Below are positions 33,628-41,077 of a stretch of 64,000 nucleotides of DNA, in pieces. A program made the position numbers and the translations under genes. Each line of letters begins with the position of its first letter. Position 1 is the stretch's first letter. This stretch comes from Deltaproteobacteria bacterium HGW-Deltaproteobacteria-15. GTDB lineage: Bacteria; Desulfobacterota; DSM-4660; Desulfatiglandales; HGW-15. Under the pieces are notes generated by a model. That model was not told the origin of the DNA and did not search any database. It worked only from the letters and a program-made list of their open reading frames with translations. Location of the stretch: the NCBI GenBank assembly GCA_002840535.1, contig PHBH01000002.1, positions 124,001 through 188,000 on the forward strand. The letters run 5' to 3'.

Positions 33628-33831
33628 GACGAACGTTCAACATCGAACATCGAACGTCCAACATCGAATGAAAAACAAAGACCCAGGAATCAAGATTCAG
33701 AATAAAAGACGAACGTTCAACATCGAACATCGAACGTCCAACATCGAATGAAAAACAAAGACCCAGGAATCAAGACTCAAGAATAAAAGGCGAACGTTCA
33801 ACATCGAACATCGAACGTCCAACATCGAATG
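33628..33831. repeat. 80-bp tandem repeat built on the ACATCGAA word array
   Basis: Three units start at about 33631, 33711 and 33792 with the words GAACGTTCAACATCGAACATC. The first two complete with a linker containing AAAGACCCAGGAATCAAG. The third is truncated. The two full periods are 80 and 81 bases and nearly identical, so the duplication is recent compared with the degenerate single arrays elsewhere. Confidence 0.85.
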
Positions 33832-34041
33832 CCAACCCTCCCCTTGCACACGCCCCCATCTCCCTCTTGTCTCATTGATTTGCCATCGGGTGAGGCAAGT
33901 GCATCTGAAGCCGCACGACGCGGAGATCCAAAACGGCACGCGGCATGTTTGGCGAAACAACAGGGACAAGCCGACGACAATTGCGTTTGTCCTTATCCGG
34001 CGCCCAGCATAGAGAAACGTAGTTATAACCATCTAAATCTC
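33832..34041. other. Intergenic stretch without recognised features
   Basis: Between the tandem repeat and the promoter-like sequence nothing can be assigned on either strand. Confidence 0.4.
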
Positions 34042-34069
34042 TTGACAAAGAAGGCCAAAAGCGTACTCT
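34042..34069 (+). promoter_or_regulatory. Possible promoter of the sensor kinase operon
   Basis: A perfect TTGACA (34042-34047) is followed 16 bases later by TACTCT, a poor -10 element. A second TTGACA is at 34069-34074 with no good partner. They lie about 100 bases before the GTG start of the histidine kinase. Confidence 0.3.
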
Positions 34070-34167
34070 TGACAGAACTTACGCTTAGATGACAGCCAGG
34101 TGGAGAGGCAGGAATGGATTTCGAATCAAACTCCCGATAATGAACATCCAAACAAAGACCGGTTCAA

Positions 34168-35994
34168 GTGATACGGACCATCCTTCTAAAATATACCACC
34201 ATTGGCTTCCTTTTATCTTCCATCCTCATTCTTCCCTATGCCCGCTGTCCTGCAGAAGCGGGTTCATCTATTCTTCTTCAAGGCGAAACGCGGTTCAAGA
34301 CCGGAGATGATCTGCGCTGGGCATTGCCGGAGTATGACGACTCCGGATGGGCGGCGATTTCCCCTCCCGGCGGCCGGCTCTCCCTGGTGGCGCCGTCCGG
34401 AGGAGGCATGGGCTGGCACAGAATTCGTTTTTCCATCAAAGACATTCCGAGCGGCGGCGACCTTGCGATCCTGCTGGGTAGCATAGGAGACGCCGATGAG
34501 ACCTTCCTCAACGGCTCAAGGATCGGAGGAGAAGGCAGCATAGGAACCAGGTTTGTCAGAGCGGCTGCCGTCGAAAGGTTTTACAGGATGCCGCGTTCCC
34601 TGCTCATGACCGACTGGGATAATCTCCTTGCAGTCAGGGTGATGAATATCCTTCCCAGGGCGCAGATCCGTGAAGCCTACATCCGTGTAGGAGATTACGG
34701 CGATCTGGCCCTCGAGAAGACGAGGCGGGAGAGTAATGTAAAGATAGTGGAGACCATCCTCCTTACGCTCTACTTCGCATTCGTTCTCTCCAGTTTTCTC
34801 GCGGCCTTCTCGGGGGTGCGCGAAACAGGATACAGGACCTTTTCCATCTTCGCCATCCTGTACGCCGTCGTATACCTGCTCAGCAGCCTGTTTTTCTATG
34901 AAGCGGGCCTCAAGACGCACTTCATCCAGAAGATGATCTTCTCGCTTTCGGCGCTCGCCCCTGCTGTTGCGCTCGTCTTCCTGTGCCAGGCATACAGGGA
35001 AAGGCTTACCGGTCGGGTGAAATGCATGATAGCGCTCTTCGCACTCCTGGCCGTGCTCTTTCTCATTTCCCTCCCATGGGAAACATATCGTCTTCTTATT
35101 GTTGCATGGGCCGGTATTCTGGTGACGGCAATATTCGCGTCCGGCTCTCTTTCTCTGCGCGCCGTCAGGAGAAAAGTTCCTGAATCAGTTCCGATCTCCA
35201 TCGGAATTACGTTCCTCAGCGTCGGAACTCTGGTCCGGATTCTGGAGTCAACAGGCCTTTTCACCATTGGTGACATTTTCGTCCAAAGCGCTTCCGGCGT
35301 TGCCATGCAGTTGATGATCGTCTGCTTTATCTACGGGGCGGACGTGAGGTTTTCTCGCGGCTTACGCGGGATGAAGTTGTTTTCCGAAAGAATCCTCATC
35401 GCCCACGAAGAGGAGAGGAAGAGGCTTGCAAGGGAGCTTCATGATGGACTCGGCCAGTCGTTGCTTACCACAAAGTTCAACCTCCAGAGGATGAACCAGG
35501 AGAAGGAAGACACGCTCATTGACGGCGTGATCGAGGAGCTCTCCGGCAGCATCGATGAGCTGAGGGAGATATCGGCGGGGCTCAGGCCCCCCTTTCTCGA
35601 AGAGATGGGGCTTGCAGCGGCGGTCAAGATGTACGGCCACAGGGTATCTGAAAAGACCGGGATGGAAGTGGAGATCAAAGCGGATCTCCACGAGCGGCCT
35701 TCCGCTCGTATAGAAGACAACCTTTTCCGCATCTTTCAGGAGGCACTCGGCAACGCCGCCAAGCACTCGGGCGCAAAGAGCGTGAAGGTCTCCCTCTGCC
35801 GTTTCAAAGATCACCTCGTCATGGAGGTGCAGGATGACGGTCTCGGGTTTGATTTTCCCGATGCGCTCTCCAAAGGACAGGGCATCGGCTTGAAGACAAT
35901 GGAGGAGAGAGTCAATCTCATGGGTGGGACCTTTGCCGCCGGAAGCAGCAGAAGGAAAGGGACCACCATCCGTGTGGAGGTGGTTCTGAAATGA
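34168..35994 (+). CDS. 7TM sensor histidine kinase (NarX/DesK-type HisKA_3 kinase)
   Basis: The 608-residue protein starts at GTG 34168 with an N-terminal hydrophobic signal. An extracytoplasmic beta-rich domain (about residues 30-185, containing WALPEYDDSGWAAISPP and MGWHRIRFSI, like a jelly-roll carbohydrate-binding fold) follows. Seven hydrophobic segments lie between about 190 and 400. The phospho-acceptor is H425 in RLARELHDGLGQSLL, and the ATPase has N-box FQEALGNAAKHSGA and DDGLGFDFP. This is the 7TMR-DISM layout. It should sense an external ligand and phosphorylate the NarL-type regulator whose gene overlaps its end by 4 bases. Confidence 0.94.
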   Translation: MIRTILLKYTTIGFLLSSILILPYARCPAEAGSSILLQGETRFKTGDDLRWALPEYDDSGWAAISPPGGRLSLVAPSGGGMGWHRIRFSIKDIPSGGDLAILLGSIGDADETFLNGSRIGGEGSIGTRFVRAAAVERFYRMPRSLLMTDWDNLLAVRVMNILPRAQIREAYIRVGDYGDLALEKTRRESNVKIVETILLTLYFAFVLSSFLAAFSGVRETGYRTFSIFAILYAVVYLLSSLFFYEAGLKTHFIQKMIFSLSALAPAVALVFLCQAYRERLTGRVKCMIALFALLAVLFLISLPWETYRLLIVAWAGILVTAIFASGSLSLRAVRRKVPESVPISIGITFLSVGTLVRILESTGLFTIGDIFVQSASGVAMQLMIVCFIYGADVRFSRGLRGMKLFSERILIAHEEERKRLARELHDGLGQSLLTTKFNLQRMNQEKEDTLIDGVIEELSGSIDELREISAGLRPPFLEEMGLAAAVKMYGHRVSEKTGMEVEIKADLHERPSARIEDNLFRIFQEALGNAAKHSGAKSVKVSLCRFKDHLVMEVQDDGLGFDFPDALSKGQGIGLKTMEERVNLMGGTFAAGSSRRKGTTIRVEVVLK

Positions 35995-36614
35995 TGCGCG
36001 TAATGGTGGTGGATGACCATACCATATTCAGACAGGGAATCGTCAGTCTCCTGAACTCCGCGGGAATCTGTGAAGTGGTCGCCGAGGCGGGCTCCGGGCT
36101 TGCCGCCGTTGATCTTGCAAGGGAAATCCGACCGGACATCATCGTGATGGATATCACCATGCCGGATATCGACGGCATCGAGGCTGCAAAACGAATAAAG
36201 GCTGCCGGAATAGACACAGGAATCATTCTTCTCACAATGCATAAAGGAGCCGAACTTCTCAAGATGGCCGAGGACACCGGCATTCAAGGATATCTCCTTA
36301 AGGATGACGCACTGAGCGATCTTCTCTACGCCATAAAGGCCGTCTCCAGGGGAGAGAAATTCACGAGCATGTCGGTCAAGAGCGGTTCCCGACCGCGAGC
36401 AGCCATGTCACCTCCATCATCTCTCACAAGGCGGGAGGTGGAGATTATTGCGCTGGTTGCCGGCGGGCTGAGCAGCAGGGAGATCGCGGCGAAACTCTTT
36501 ATAAGCGTGAAGACGGTGGAGACCCACCGCTCAAATGTCATGGAGAAGCTGGGGCTCAAGAACCTTCCCGAACTGGTCAAATACGCCCTCAGGAGAGGCA
36601 TCATCGCGCTCTGA
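35991..36614 (+). CDS. NarL/FixJ-family response regulator, partner of the 7TM kinase
   Basis: The 207-residue protein has a receiver with D8-D9 and the phospho-acceptor D54 in IIVMDITMP. A LuxR-type helix-turn-helix follows (LTRREVEIIALVAGGLSSREIA...VKTVETHRSNVMEKL). Its ATG overlaps the kinase stop (ATGA), so the two are one two-component system. Promoters it controls are not visible, but the following receiver and exported-protein operon is the obvious candidate target. Confidence 0.95.
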   Translation: MMRVMVVDDHTIFRQGIVSLLNSAGICEVVAEAGSGLAAVDLAREIRPDIIVMDITMPDIDGIEAAKRIKAAGIDTGIILLTMHKGAELLKMAEDTGIQGYLLKDDALSDLLYAIKAVSRGEKFTSMSVKSGSRPRAAMSPPSSLTRREVEIIALVAGGLSSREIAAKLFISVKTVETHRSNVMEKLGLKNLPELVKYALRRGIIAL

Positions 36615-36782
36615 AATACCCAGAAACCCCTAGAAAAATACCAAACCCCTCCGATTGAAAACCCGCCTCTAGTTTAATAAAAATCCTGATCTCAAGATCC
36701 CTTTTCCACACTCGTGCACGTTTCCGGGGATGAGGGGCTCAGTTCACAATCAAGCATTCGTATCACTCCGTATGGCTCCGAT

Positions 36783-37184
36783 ATGAATCAATTTAGAAAT
36801 CTCACGGTACTTGTTGTTGATGACCACAAAGGCTTCAGGAAGAGCCTTGTGTCCTTTCTCCTGAACATACCTGCTGTCGAGGTGATCGGAGAGGCCGGGG
36901 ACGGGCAGGAGGCAGCGGAACTGGCCATGAAGCTCGGACCGGACATGGTACTCATGGATATAAAGATGCCCCGGCTGAACGGGATCGAGGCAACGGCCAT
37001 CATAAAGAATCAGCGACCCTCTGTCAGAATCATCCTCTACTCCATGCACGATATCGAGGAGTGCGACTCGGAAGCACTTGGGACCGCAGACAGGTTTATC
37101 CCAAAGGAAGAACTCTTTGAGGAAATCCCGAGAATCCTGAAGTCGGATCAGGTGTTCAGGTCTGGAGGTTGTTGGAATGGGTGA
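36783..37184 (+). CDS. Stand-alone receiver-domain response regulator
   Basis: From the ATG at 36783 the protein has 133 residues, just one CheY-like receiver with D13-D14, the phospho-acceptor D59 in MVLMDIKMP and the late conserved Lys in FIPKEELFEE. There is no DNA-binding domain. An upstream GTG (36714) would add 23 residues of no similarity, so I prefer the ATG, although its ribosome binding site is poor. Its stop overlaps the start of the first exported-protein gene, which ties it to the system that follows. It may act by protein contact or as a phosphate sink. Confidence 0.88.
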   Translation: MNQFRNLTVLVVDDHKGFRKSLVSFLLNIPAVEVIGEAGDGQEAAELAMKLGPDMVLMDIKMPRLNGIEATAIIKNQRPSVRIILYSMHDIEECDSEALGTADRFIPKEELFEEIPRILKSDQVFRSGGCWNG

Positions 37185-37968
37185 AAACCGCCACTGGTCG
37201 AGTTTGATTGTCCTTGGAGTGATGTTGACAGTCTTTTGTCAAGCCGCGCCGGTTCGCACGGAAGCCAGAGAGATTGTGCTCAAGGCAAATCTTACCCAGA
37301 TCAGCGTGGAGATCAATGAAGGGCTCAGTTCCTGCACCTTTTATACGGATGGATGGATGTGCGGCAGGAGCATCACCATTGACATTGCCTACCGCCTTTC
37401 AATGGTGAGGAAAGAGGTAACTCGGCTGGAGGAGTTTCAACGGCAGTTGAGCCAGGGCGTGAAGGATGCTGTCGAGGAAATGCGCCTTGAGAAAGGCAAC
37501 ATGGCGAAGAAGAACGTTCCCGGCAATGATCCGGCCGCGTCCCAGAACAAGGCTTCCGAGGCAAAAAAACGGTATGGAGAGATCCTCCGGAAGGCCGCCC
37601 TGAAAGGCGGCGGAATCGAAACGGATGATCCACTGCATGGCTTCCGGATGCAGGCATCGGAAAACGTCCTTGCCAGGATCGCCGAGGCGGCAAAGGGCGG
37701 GCCATTGGCCTACTACGGTTACGAGAAGAGCGGTGCGGACGGCAGAAGGAGAGCCGATCCCGGCATCGAGAGCCTGGAGAGCCATCCGGACGGCACTATA
37801 GCGGCGGTGTACGTGCTGGACAACTGCTTCACCCTGGATGACCTGTCCGCATTGATGGCCAAAGAAAAACGGGAGGCAAGAGATGCCGTTGCCAGATATG
37901 AAAAGCTGCCTGCATTCATAGAGGAACAGGAAAAGGTATTCGCAGGGGCTTATGCCGAATTGCACTAG
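37177..37968 (+). CDS. Exported protein of unknown function, first gene of the exported-protein operon
   Basis: The 263-residue protein has a signal peptide (MGENRHWSSLIVLGVMLTVF, cleavage near RTEAREI). A mature part follows with a small Cys pair region (SSCTFYTDGWMCGRS) and long helical, charged segments (RKEVTRLEEFQRQLSQGVKD). A single Cys lies near the C-terminus (DNCFTLDDLSALMAKEKREA). I recognise no family. It overlaps the receiver gene by 8 bases, implying translational coupling with regulation. The next gene begins 164 bases later, after a GC-rich hairpin. Confidence 0.8.
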   Translation: MGENRHWSSLIVLGVMLTVFCQAAPVRTEAREIVLKANLTQISVEINEGLSSCTFYTDGWMCGRSITIDIAYRLSMVRKEVTRLEEFQRQLSQGVKDAVEEMRLEKGNMAKKNVPGNDPAASQNKASEAKKRYGEILRKAALKGGGIETDDPLHGFRMQASENVLARIAEAAKGGPLAYYGYEKSGADGRRRADPGIESLESHPDGTIAAVYVLDNCFTLDDLSALMAKEKREARDAVARYEKLPAFIEEQEKVFAGAYAELH

Positions 37969-38054
37969 GGTACAAGGCAGTCTTCCAGTGTCCTGCCACC
38001 CCCACCTGTCCTCCCCCGTCAATGGGGAGGAAAGTCATGAGAGGCCAGATAGTT

Positions 38055-38088
38055 CCCCTCCCCTGGCGGGAGGGGCTAGGGGAGGGGG
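38055..38088. repeat. GC-rich REP-like hairpin between operon genes
   Basis: CCCCTCCCC and GGGGAGGGG words around GGCGGGAGGGGCTA form a strong stem on either strand. It lies in the only sizeable gap of the exported-protein operon and resembles common dispersed intergenic hairpins. It might adjust mRNA stability or expression ratios between gene 1 and the genes after it. Confidence 0.5.
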
Positions 38089-38131
38089 AGCCTGAGACGC
38101 GACATGAGTGCAAAAGAAGGGTGAATCGGTA

Positions 38132-41077
38132 ATGGAGTACTGCAGGCAATTCAATAAAGTGGTGAATAAGGCGGAAGGTTCCTCCTCCGGTTGTCGCTTC
38201 ATGAGGATATCTCTCCTGGCGGCAGTGCTGCTGTTCATTTGTCTCCCCGCGTTGTCTCCGGCCGCAGGCCAGGATTGCGGGAAAGGGAATCTGGAGAACA
38301 GCCGGCAGGAAATCGAACGGCTGGAAGACATGCTGGCCAGATCCTGCGACCCGGCAAAAGAGATCATGGAAGAGCTGATCAAGTACGGCCTCGGTTATCA
38401 GCGGCTGGCCCTGGAGCGTGAAACGGCTTTTCTGGAGGGCTCCGGAGAGCTCAATGAGGCCGCCTTGGCATTTTCCTCAGGTTCCAACAACCGGGAGCCA
38501 GGCAGCCTGGTTCAGGAATTCAACGGACTCAAGGAAGCAGCAGAGAAAGCGGGCCTGCTGGCCCAGGGGCCGAGACCCAAAGGGATCAGCTACACGGATC
38601 TTTCCGTGGTGGAGGGCTCCGAGGCGTATCTTTTTTTCGAAAAGAATGAAGCCAAAGCCGCCGCCATGACGCAGGAGGTGTGGCGGCTGGAAGAGGAGCT
38701 GGAAAACCTGCGGTCTCGTTGGGACAAGGAAAAGGCGGAATACGAACAGAAGTTTTCGGATGCCTATCTCGAAAAGCTCATCGACAAGGTGGAGACGCCT
38801 GTCAAGGTCATGTACGGGGCCAAGGACAGGTACCTGAAACTGCTCGACCGGCTCAGGGATCTGGTCAACAGCAAGAAGTACGAGCATTGTCTCGGCCCGG
38901 TATCGGATGTCCCGAGCTATCAGATCGAGGGTGCCCTTTACGCGAAGGGCGCGGCAGGCGAATTCTCCTCCATCCCCGGCGCCGGTTTTCAGTTTCCCGT
39001 CCCCAAGCAGTATCCGCGGCTCCAGCGTCATGCACCGCCCTCTCCCCCCATGCTCTACTTCAAGCATGACGGCAACCGTCTTCAGAAAACCCGGAACACG
39101 ATGTTGCAGGAAAACATCCGGGCGGAAAAGGAGCAGATGCAGATCCTGGCGGACTGGGATTTCGGCCTGGGAAAATACATCGTGGGCCAGGAGAACATGG
39201 TGCGATGGCTGTCCGCAGGCCAGAGCGTAAAGGAAACGGTCGAGACCCTGCACACCATTGCAGTGAAGTTGACCCACCATCCCATCAAGACCACGGCGGA
39301 CGCCGTAAAGGCCATCGGAAACATCTCCATACAGGACATCAACAAACTGAGTAAGGAAGTGCTGCCGCAAGCCATCATCACCCTGGCTGGGACCATGGTG
39401 GAAGACGTAAAAGACGTCATCGACCCCGACCGGTTCACCGTCACCGAGGATATGTCCGAGACGAAGAAGGGGGAGATTTATGGAAAGCAGCTTGAATCCG
39501 TAAAGACCATCAACAAGAGCCTCCAATCCCAGGGTGAATTCCTCGAGTCGGCGGTGGAATTCTTTGCAGGCATCTCAGCGGCCTCGAAAACCGGCAAACT
39601 TCTGGACGTTAAGAGTCTGAAAAAACATCTTGCAAAAGGCGCCGGCGACCCAGACGTCCTTGATCTGAAGACTCTCCTGAATCGAGAGAAAAGCGCGCGA
39701 GAGGCCCTGGCCCGCTACCGTTCCCAGAAGAAGCTGGCGAATATCGATGCAGACTCGACCCTGGACGCATCCACTGTAAAGAATCTCGGCGAAGATACCA
39801 AAACCGCGCAGAGGACCGCAGACGACGTTCTTGAGGACCTTGACAAATTGGATGTCCTTGATCAGGACCTCGTGGCACTGAAAGCCGGTGAACTGAAAAA
39901 GCTGGAACCGTCACCCAGGGATTTTCAGCCGCCTAAGGATGTCGACCTGAAGGCCGGGGCTCACGGAGAAAAGCTCGGGGAAGGGGCATTTTCGAGGGCA
40001 TTTGTCAATCCGGACAATCCTAACGAGGTAATCAAGTATCCGGTCAAGACGGGAAACATCGCCAATTTTGAGGAGATGATCGAGCGACAGTTGAAGGGGA
40101 ACCAGTATCTGGATGAACTCGGCATTGGAAACGCCCGGATTACTGGCAAGGGAACCATGACGTTGGAGAGTGGGCAAAAGGTTCCAATTCTCATTCAGGA
40201 AAAAGTGGATTCAAAATCCATCATGAAGAATCTCATCAAGGAACAGAATGGGAAACTCCTTCCTGACCAGCAGGTGGCTGTATTGGATATGATCCAGCGG
40301 GCGAATGAGAAAGGCATCCTGATTGGAGACATCAAGTACGACAACATCTATTTTACCAAGGGAGAGAGCGGATGGAAATGTGGGATCCTGGACCCTGACT
40401 TCATTGGACCACCCAAGGGAGAAGCCTTGCTGGAGCGTTCCGTAGCGGAAATCCAGTGGACCCAGATATCCGGGAAGGCAAAAGTGAATGGCAAAATATG
40501 GGACAGTGACTTTGCGGCCGGGGCTGTAATGGAACAAGCGACCGGCGGCGGCTCGTCGGGCGGCATGGCAAAGTATCTGGATGACGACCTGGTTCAAATG
40601 ATCCAGGAACCGGACAAGATGAAGAGCTTTCTGAAGGAGAGCAAAGCCGAAAAGCTGAAGGAAAACCTGTCAAAGAATGAAGGATACAAGAGACTGACGG
40701 ATGAGCGCAACGCAGTAGCGGAAAGGGTAGATGCCGGCACAAAGGACTTGGACAAGATCAATGACAAGCTCGAAGAGAATACCGGAAGCTACAAGGCATG
40801 GCTGGAAAAAAAGGCCAAGGAGCCGGAGACCCCCGATACAAAGAGAGCGGAGGCTGCCGCGCGTTCATTCGAAGAGAAGCTTGATGAGGGGAAGAGTCTC
40901 GAAAAGCATGCCATGGCGGAAAAATTAAGGCTCGACGGCATACCGGAAGAAGTTATCGAAAAGCTGTTGGGGCCGGAAATCAAACTGCCGGACGCCAAGC
41001 CGCCCTCGATCAGCGGGGATGAACTCTTCTCGCTGGACGAAGATTTTTTCGGTTTCTCCAAGGGGGGAAAGCAATGA
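38132..41077 (+). CDS. Exported protein with a protein-kinase-like domain
   Basis: From the ATG at 38132 the protein has 981 residues. An ATG at 38201 would give a cleaner signal peptide, MRISLLAAVLLFICLPALSP, and both starts keep it. The first 600 residues are mostly helical and coiled-coil-like. The segment of about residues 610-790 looks like a protein kinase fold. It has a Gly-rich loop KLGEGAFSRAF (611-622), a VIKYP strand with Lys635, a catalytic-loop-like GDIKYDN (Asp733, Asn738) and LDPDF (Asp754/Asp756) where DFG should be. The HRD His/Arg are replaced by IG. The tail is charged coiled-coil. A kinase fold behind a signal peptide is unusual because periplasmic ATP is scarce. It overlaps the next gene by 4 bases. 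Activity is unproven. Confidence 0.75.
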   Translation: MEYCRQFNKVVNKAEGSSSGCRFMRISLLAAVLLFICLPALSPAAGQDCGKGNLENSRQEIERLEDMLARSCDPAKEIMEELIKYGLGYQRLALERETAFLEGSGELNEAALAFSSGSNNREPGSLVQEFNGLKEAAEKAGLLAQGPRPKGISYTDLSVVEGSEAYLFFEKNEAKAAAMTQEVWRLEEELENLRSRWDKEKAEYEQKFSDAYLEKLIDKVETPVKVMYGAKDRYLKLLDRLRDLVNSKKYEHCLGPVSDVPSYQIEGALYAKGAAGEFSSIPGAGFQFPVPKQYPRLQRHAPPSPPMLYFKHDGNRLQKTRNTMLQENIRAEKEQMQILADWDFGLGKYIVGQENMVRWLSAGQSVKETVETLHTIAVKLTHHPIKTTADAVKAIGNISIQDINKLSKEVLPQAIITLAGTMVEDVKDVIDPDRFTVTEDMSETKKGEIYGKQLESVKTINKSLQSQGEFLESAVEFFAGISAASKTGKLLDVKSLKKHLAKGAGDPDVLDLKTLLNREKSAREALARYRSQKKLANIDADSTLDASTVKNLGEDTKTAQRTADDVLEDLDKLDVLDQDLVALKAGELKKLEPSPRDFQPPKDVDLKAGAHGEKLGEGAFSRAFVNPDNPNEVIKYPVKTGNIANFEEMIERQLKGNQYLDELGIGNARITGKGTMTLESGQKVPILIQEKVDSKSIMKNLIKEQNGKLLPDQQVAVLDMIQRANEKGILIGDIKYDNIYFTKGESGWKCGILDPDFIGPPKGEALLERSVAEIQWTQISGKAKVNGKIWDSDFAAGAVMEQATGGGSSGGMAKYLDDDLVQMIQEPDKMKSFLKESKAEKLKENLSKNEGYKRLTDERNAVAERVDAGTKDLDKINDKLEENTGSYKAWLEKKAKEPETPDTKRAEAAARSFEEKLDEGKSLEKHAMAEKLRLDGIPEEVIEKLLGPEIKLPDAKPPSISGDELFSLDEDFFGFSKGGKQ

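Noticed and set aside
33628-33831. Possible CRISPR array or origin iterons
   Set aside because: Only three 80-base units with no spacers and built from a dispersed word family; no replication genes nearby.
36655-36680. TTGAAA...TAATAA promoter before the receiver gene
   Set aside because: The spacer is only 14 bases, too short for a normal sigma-70 promoter.
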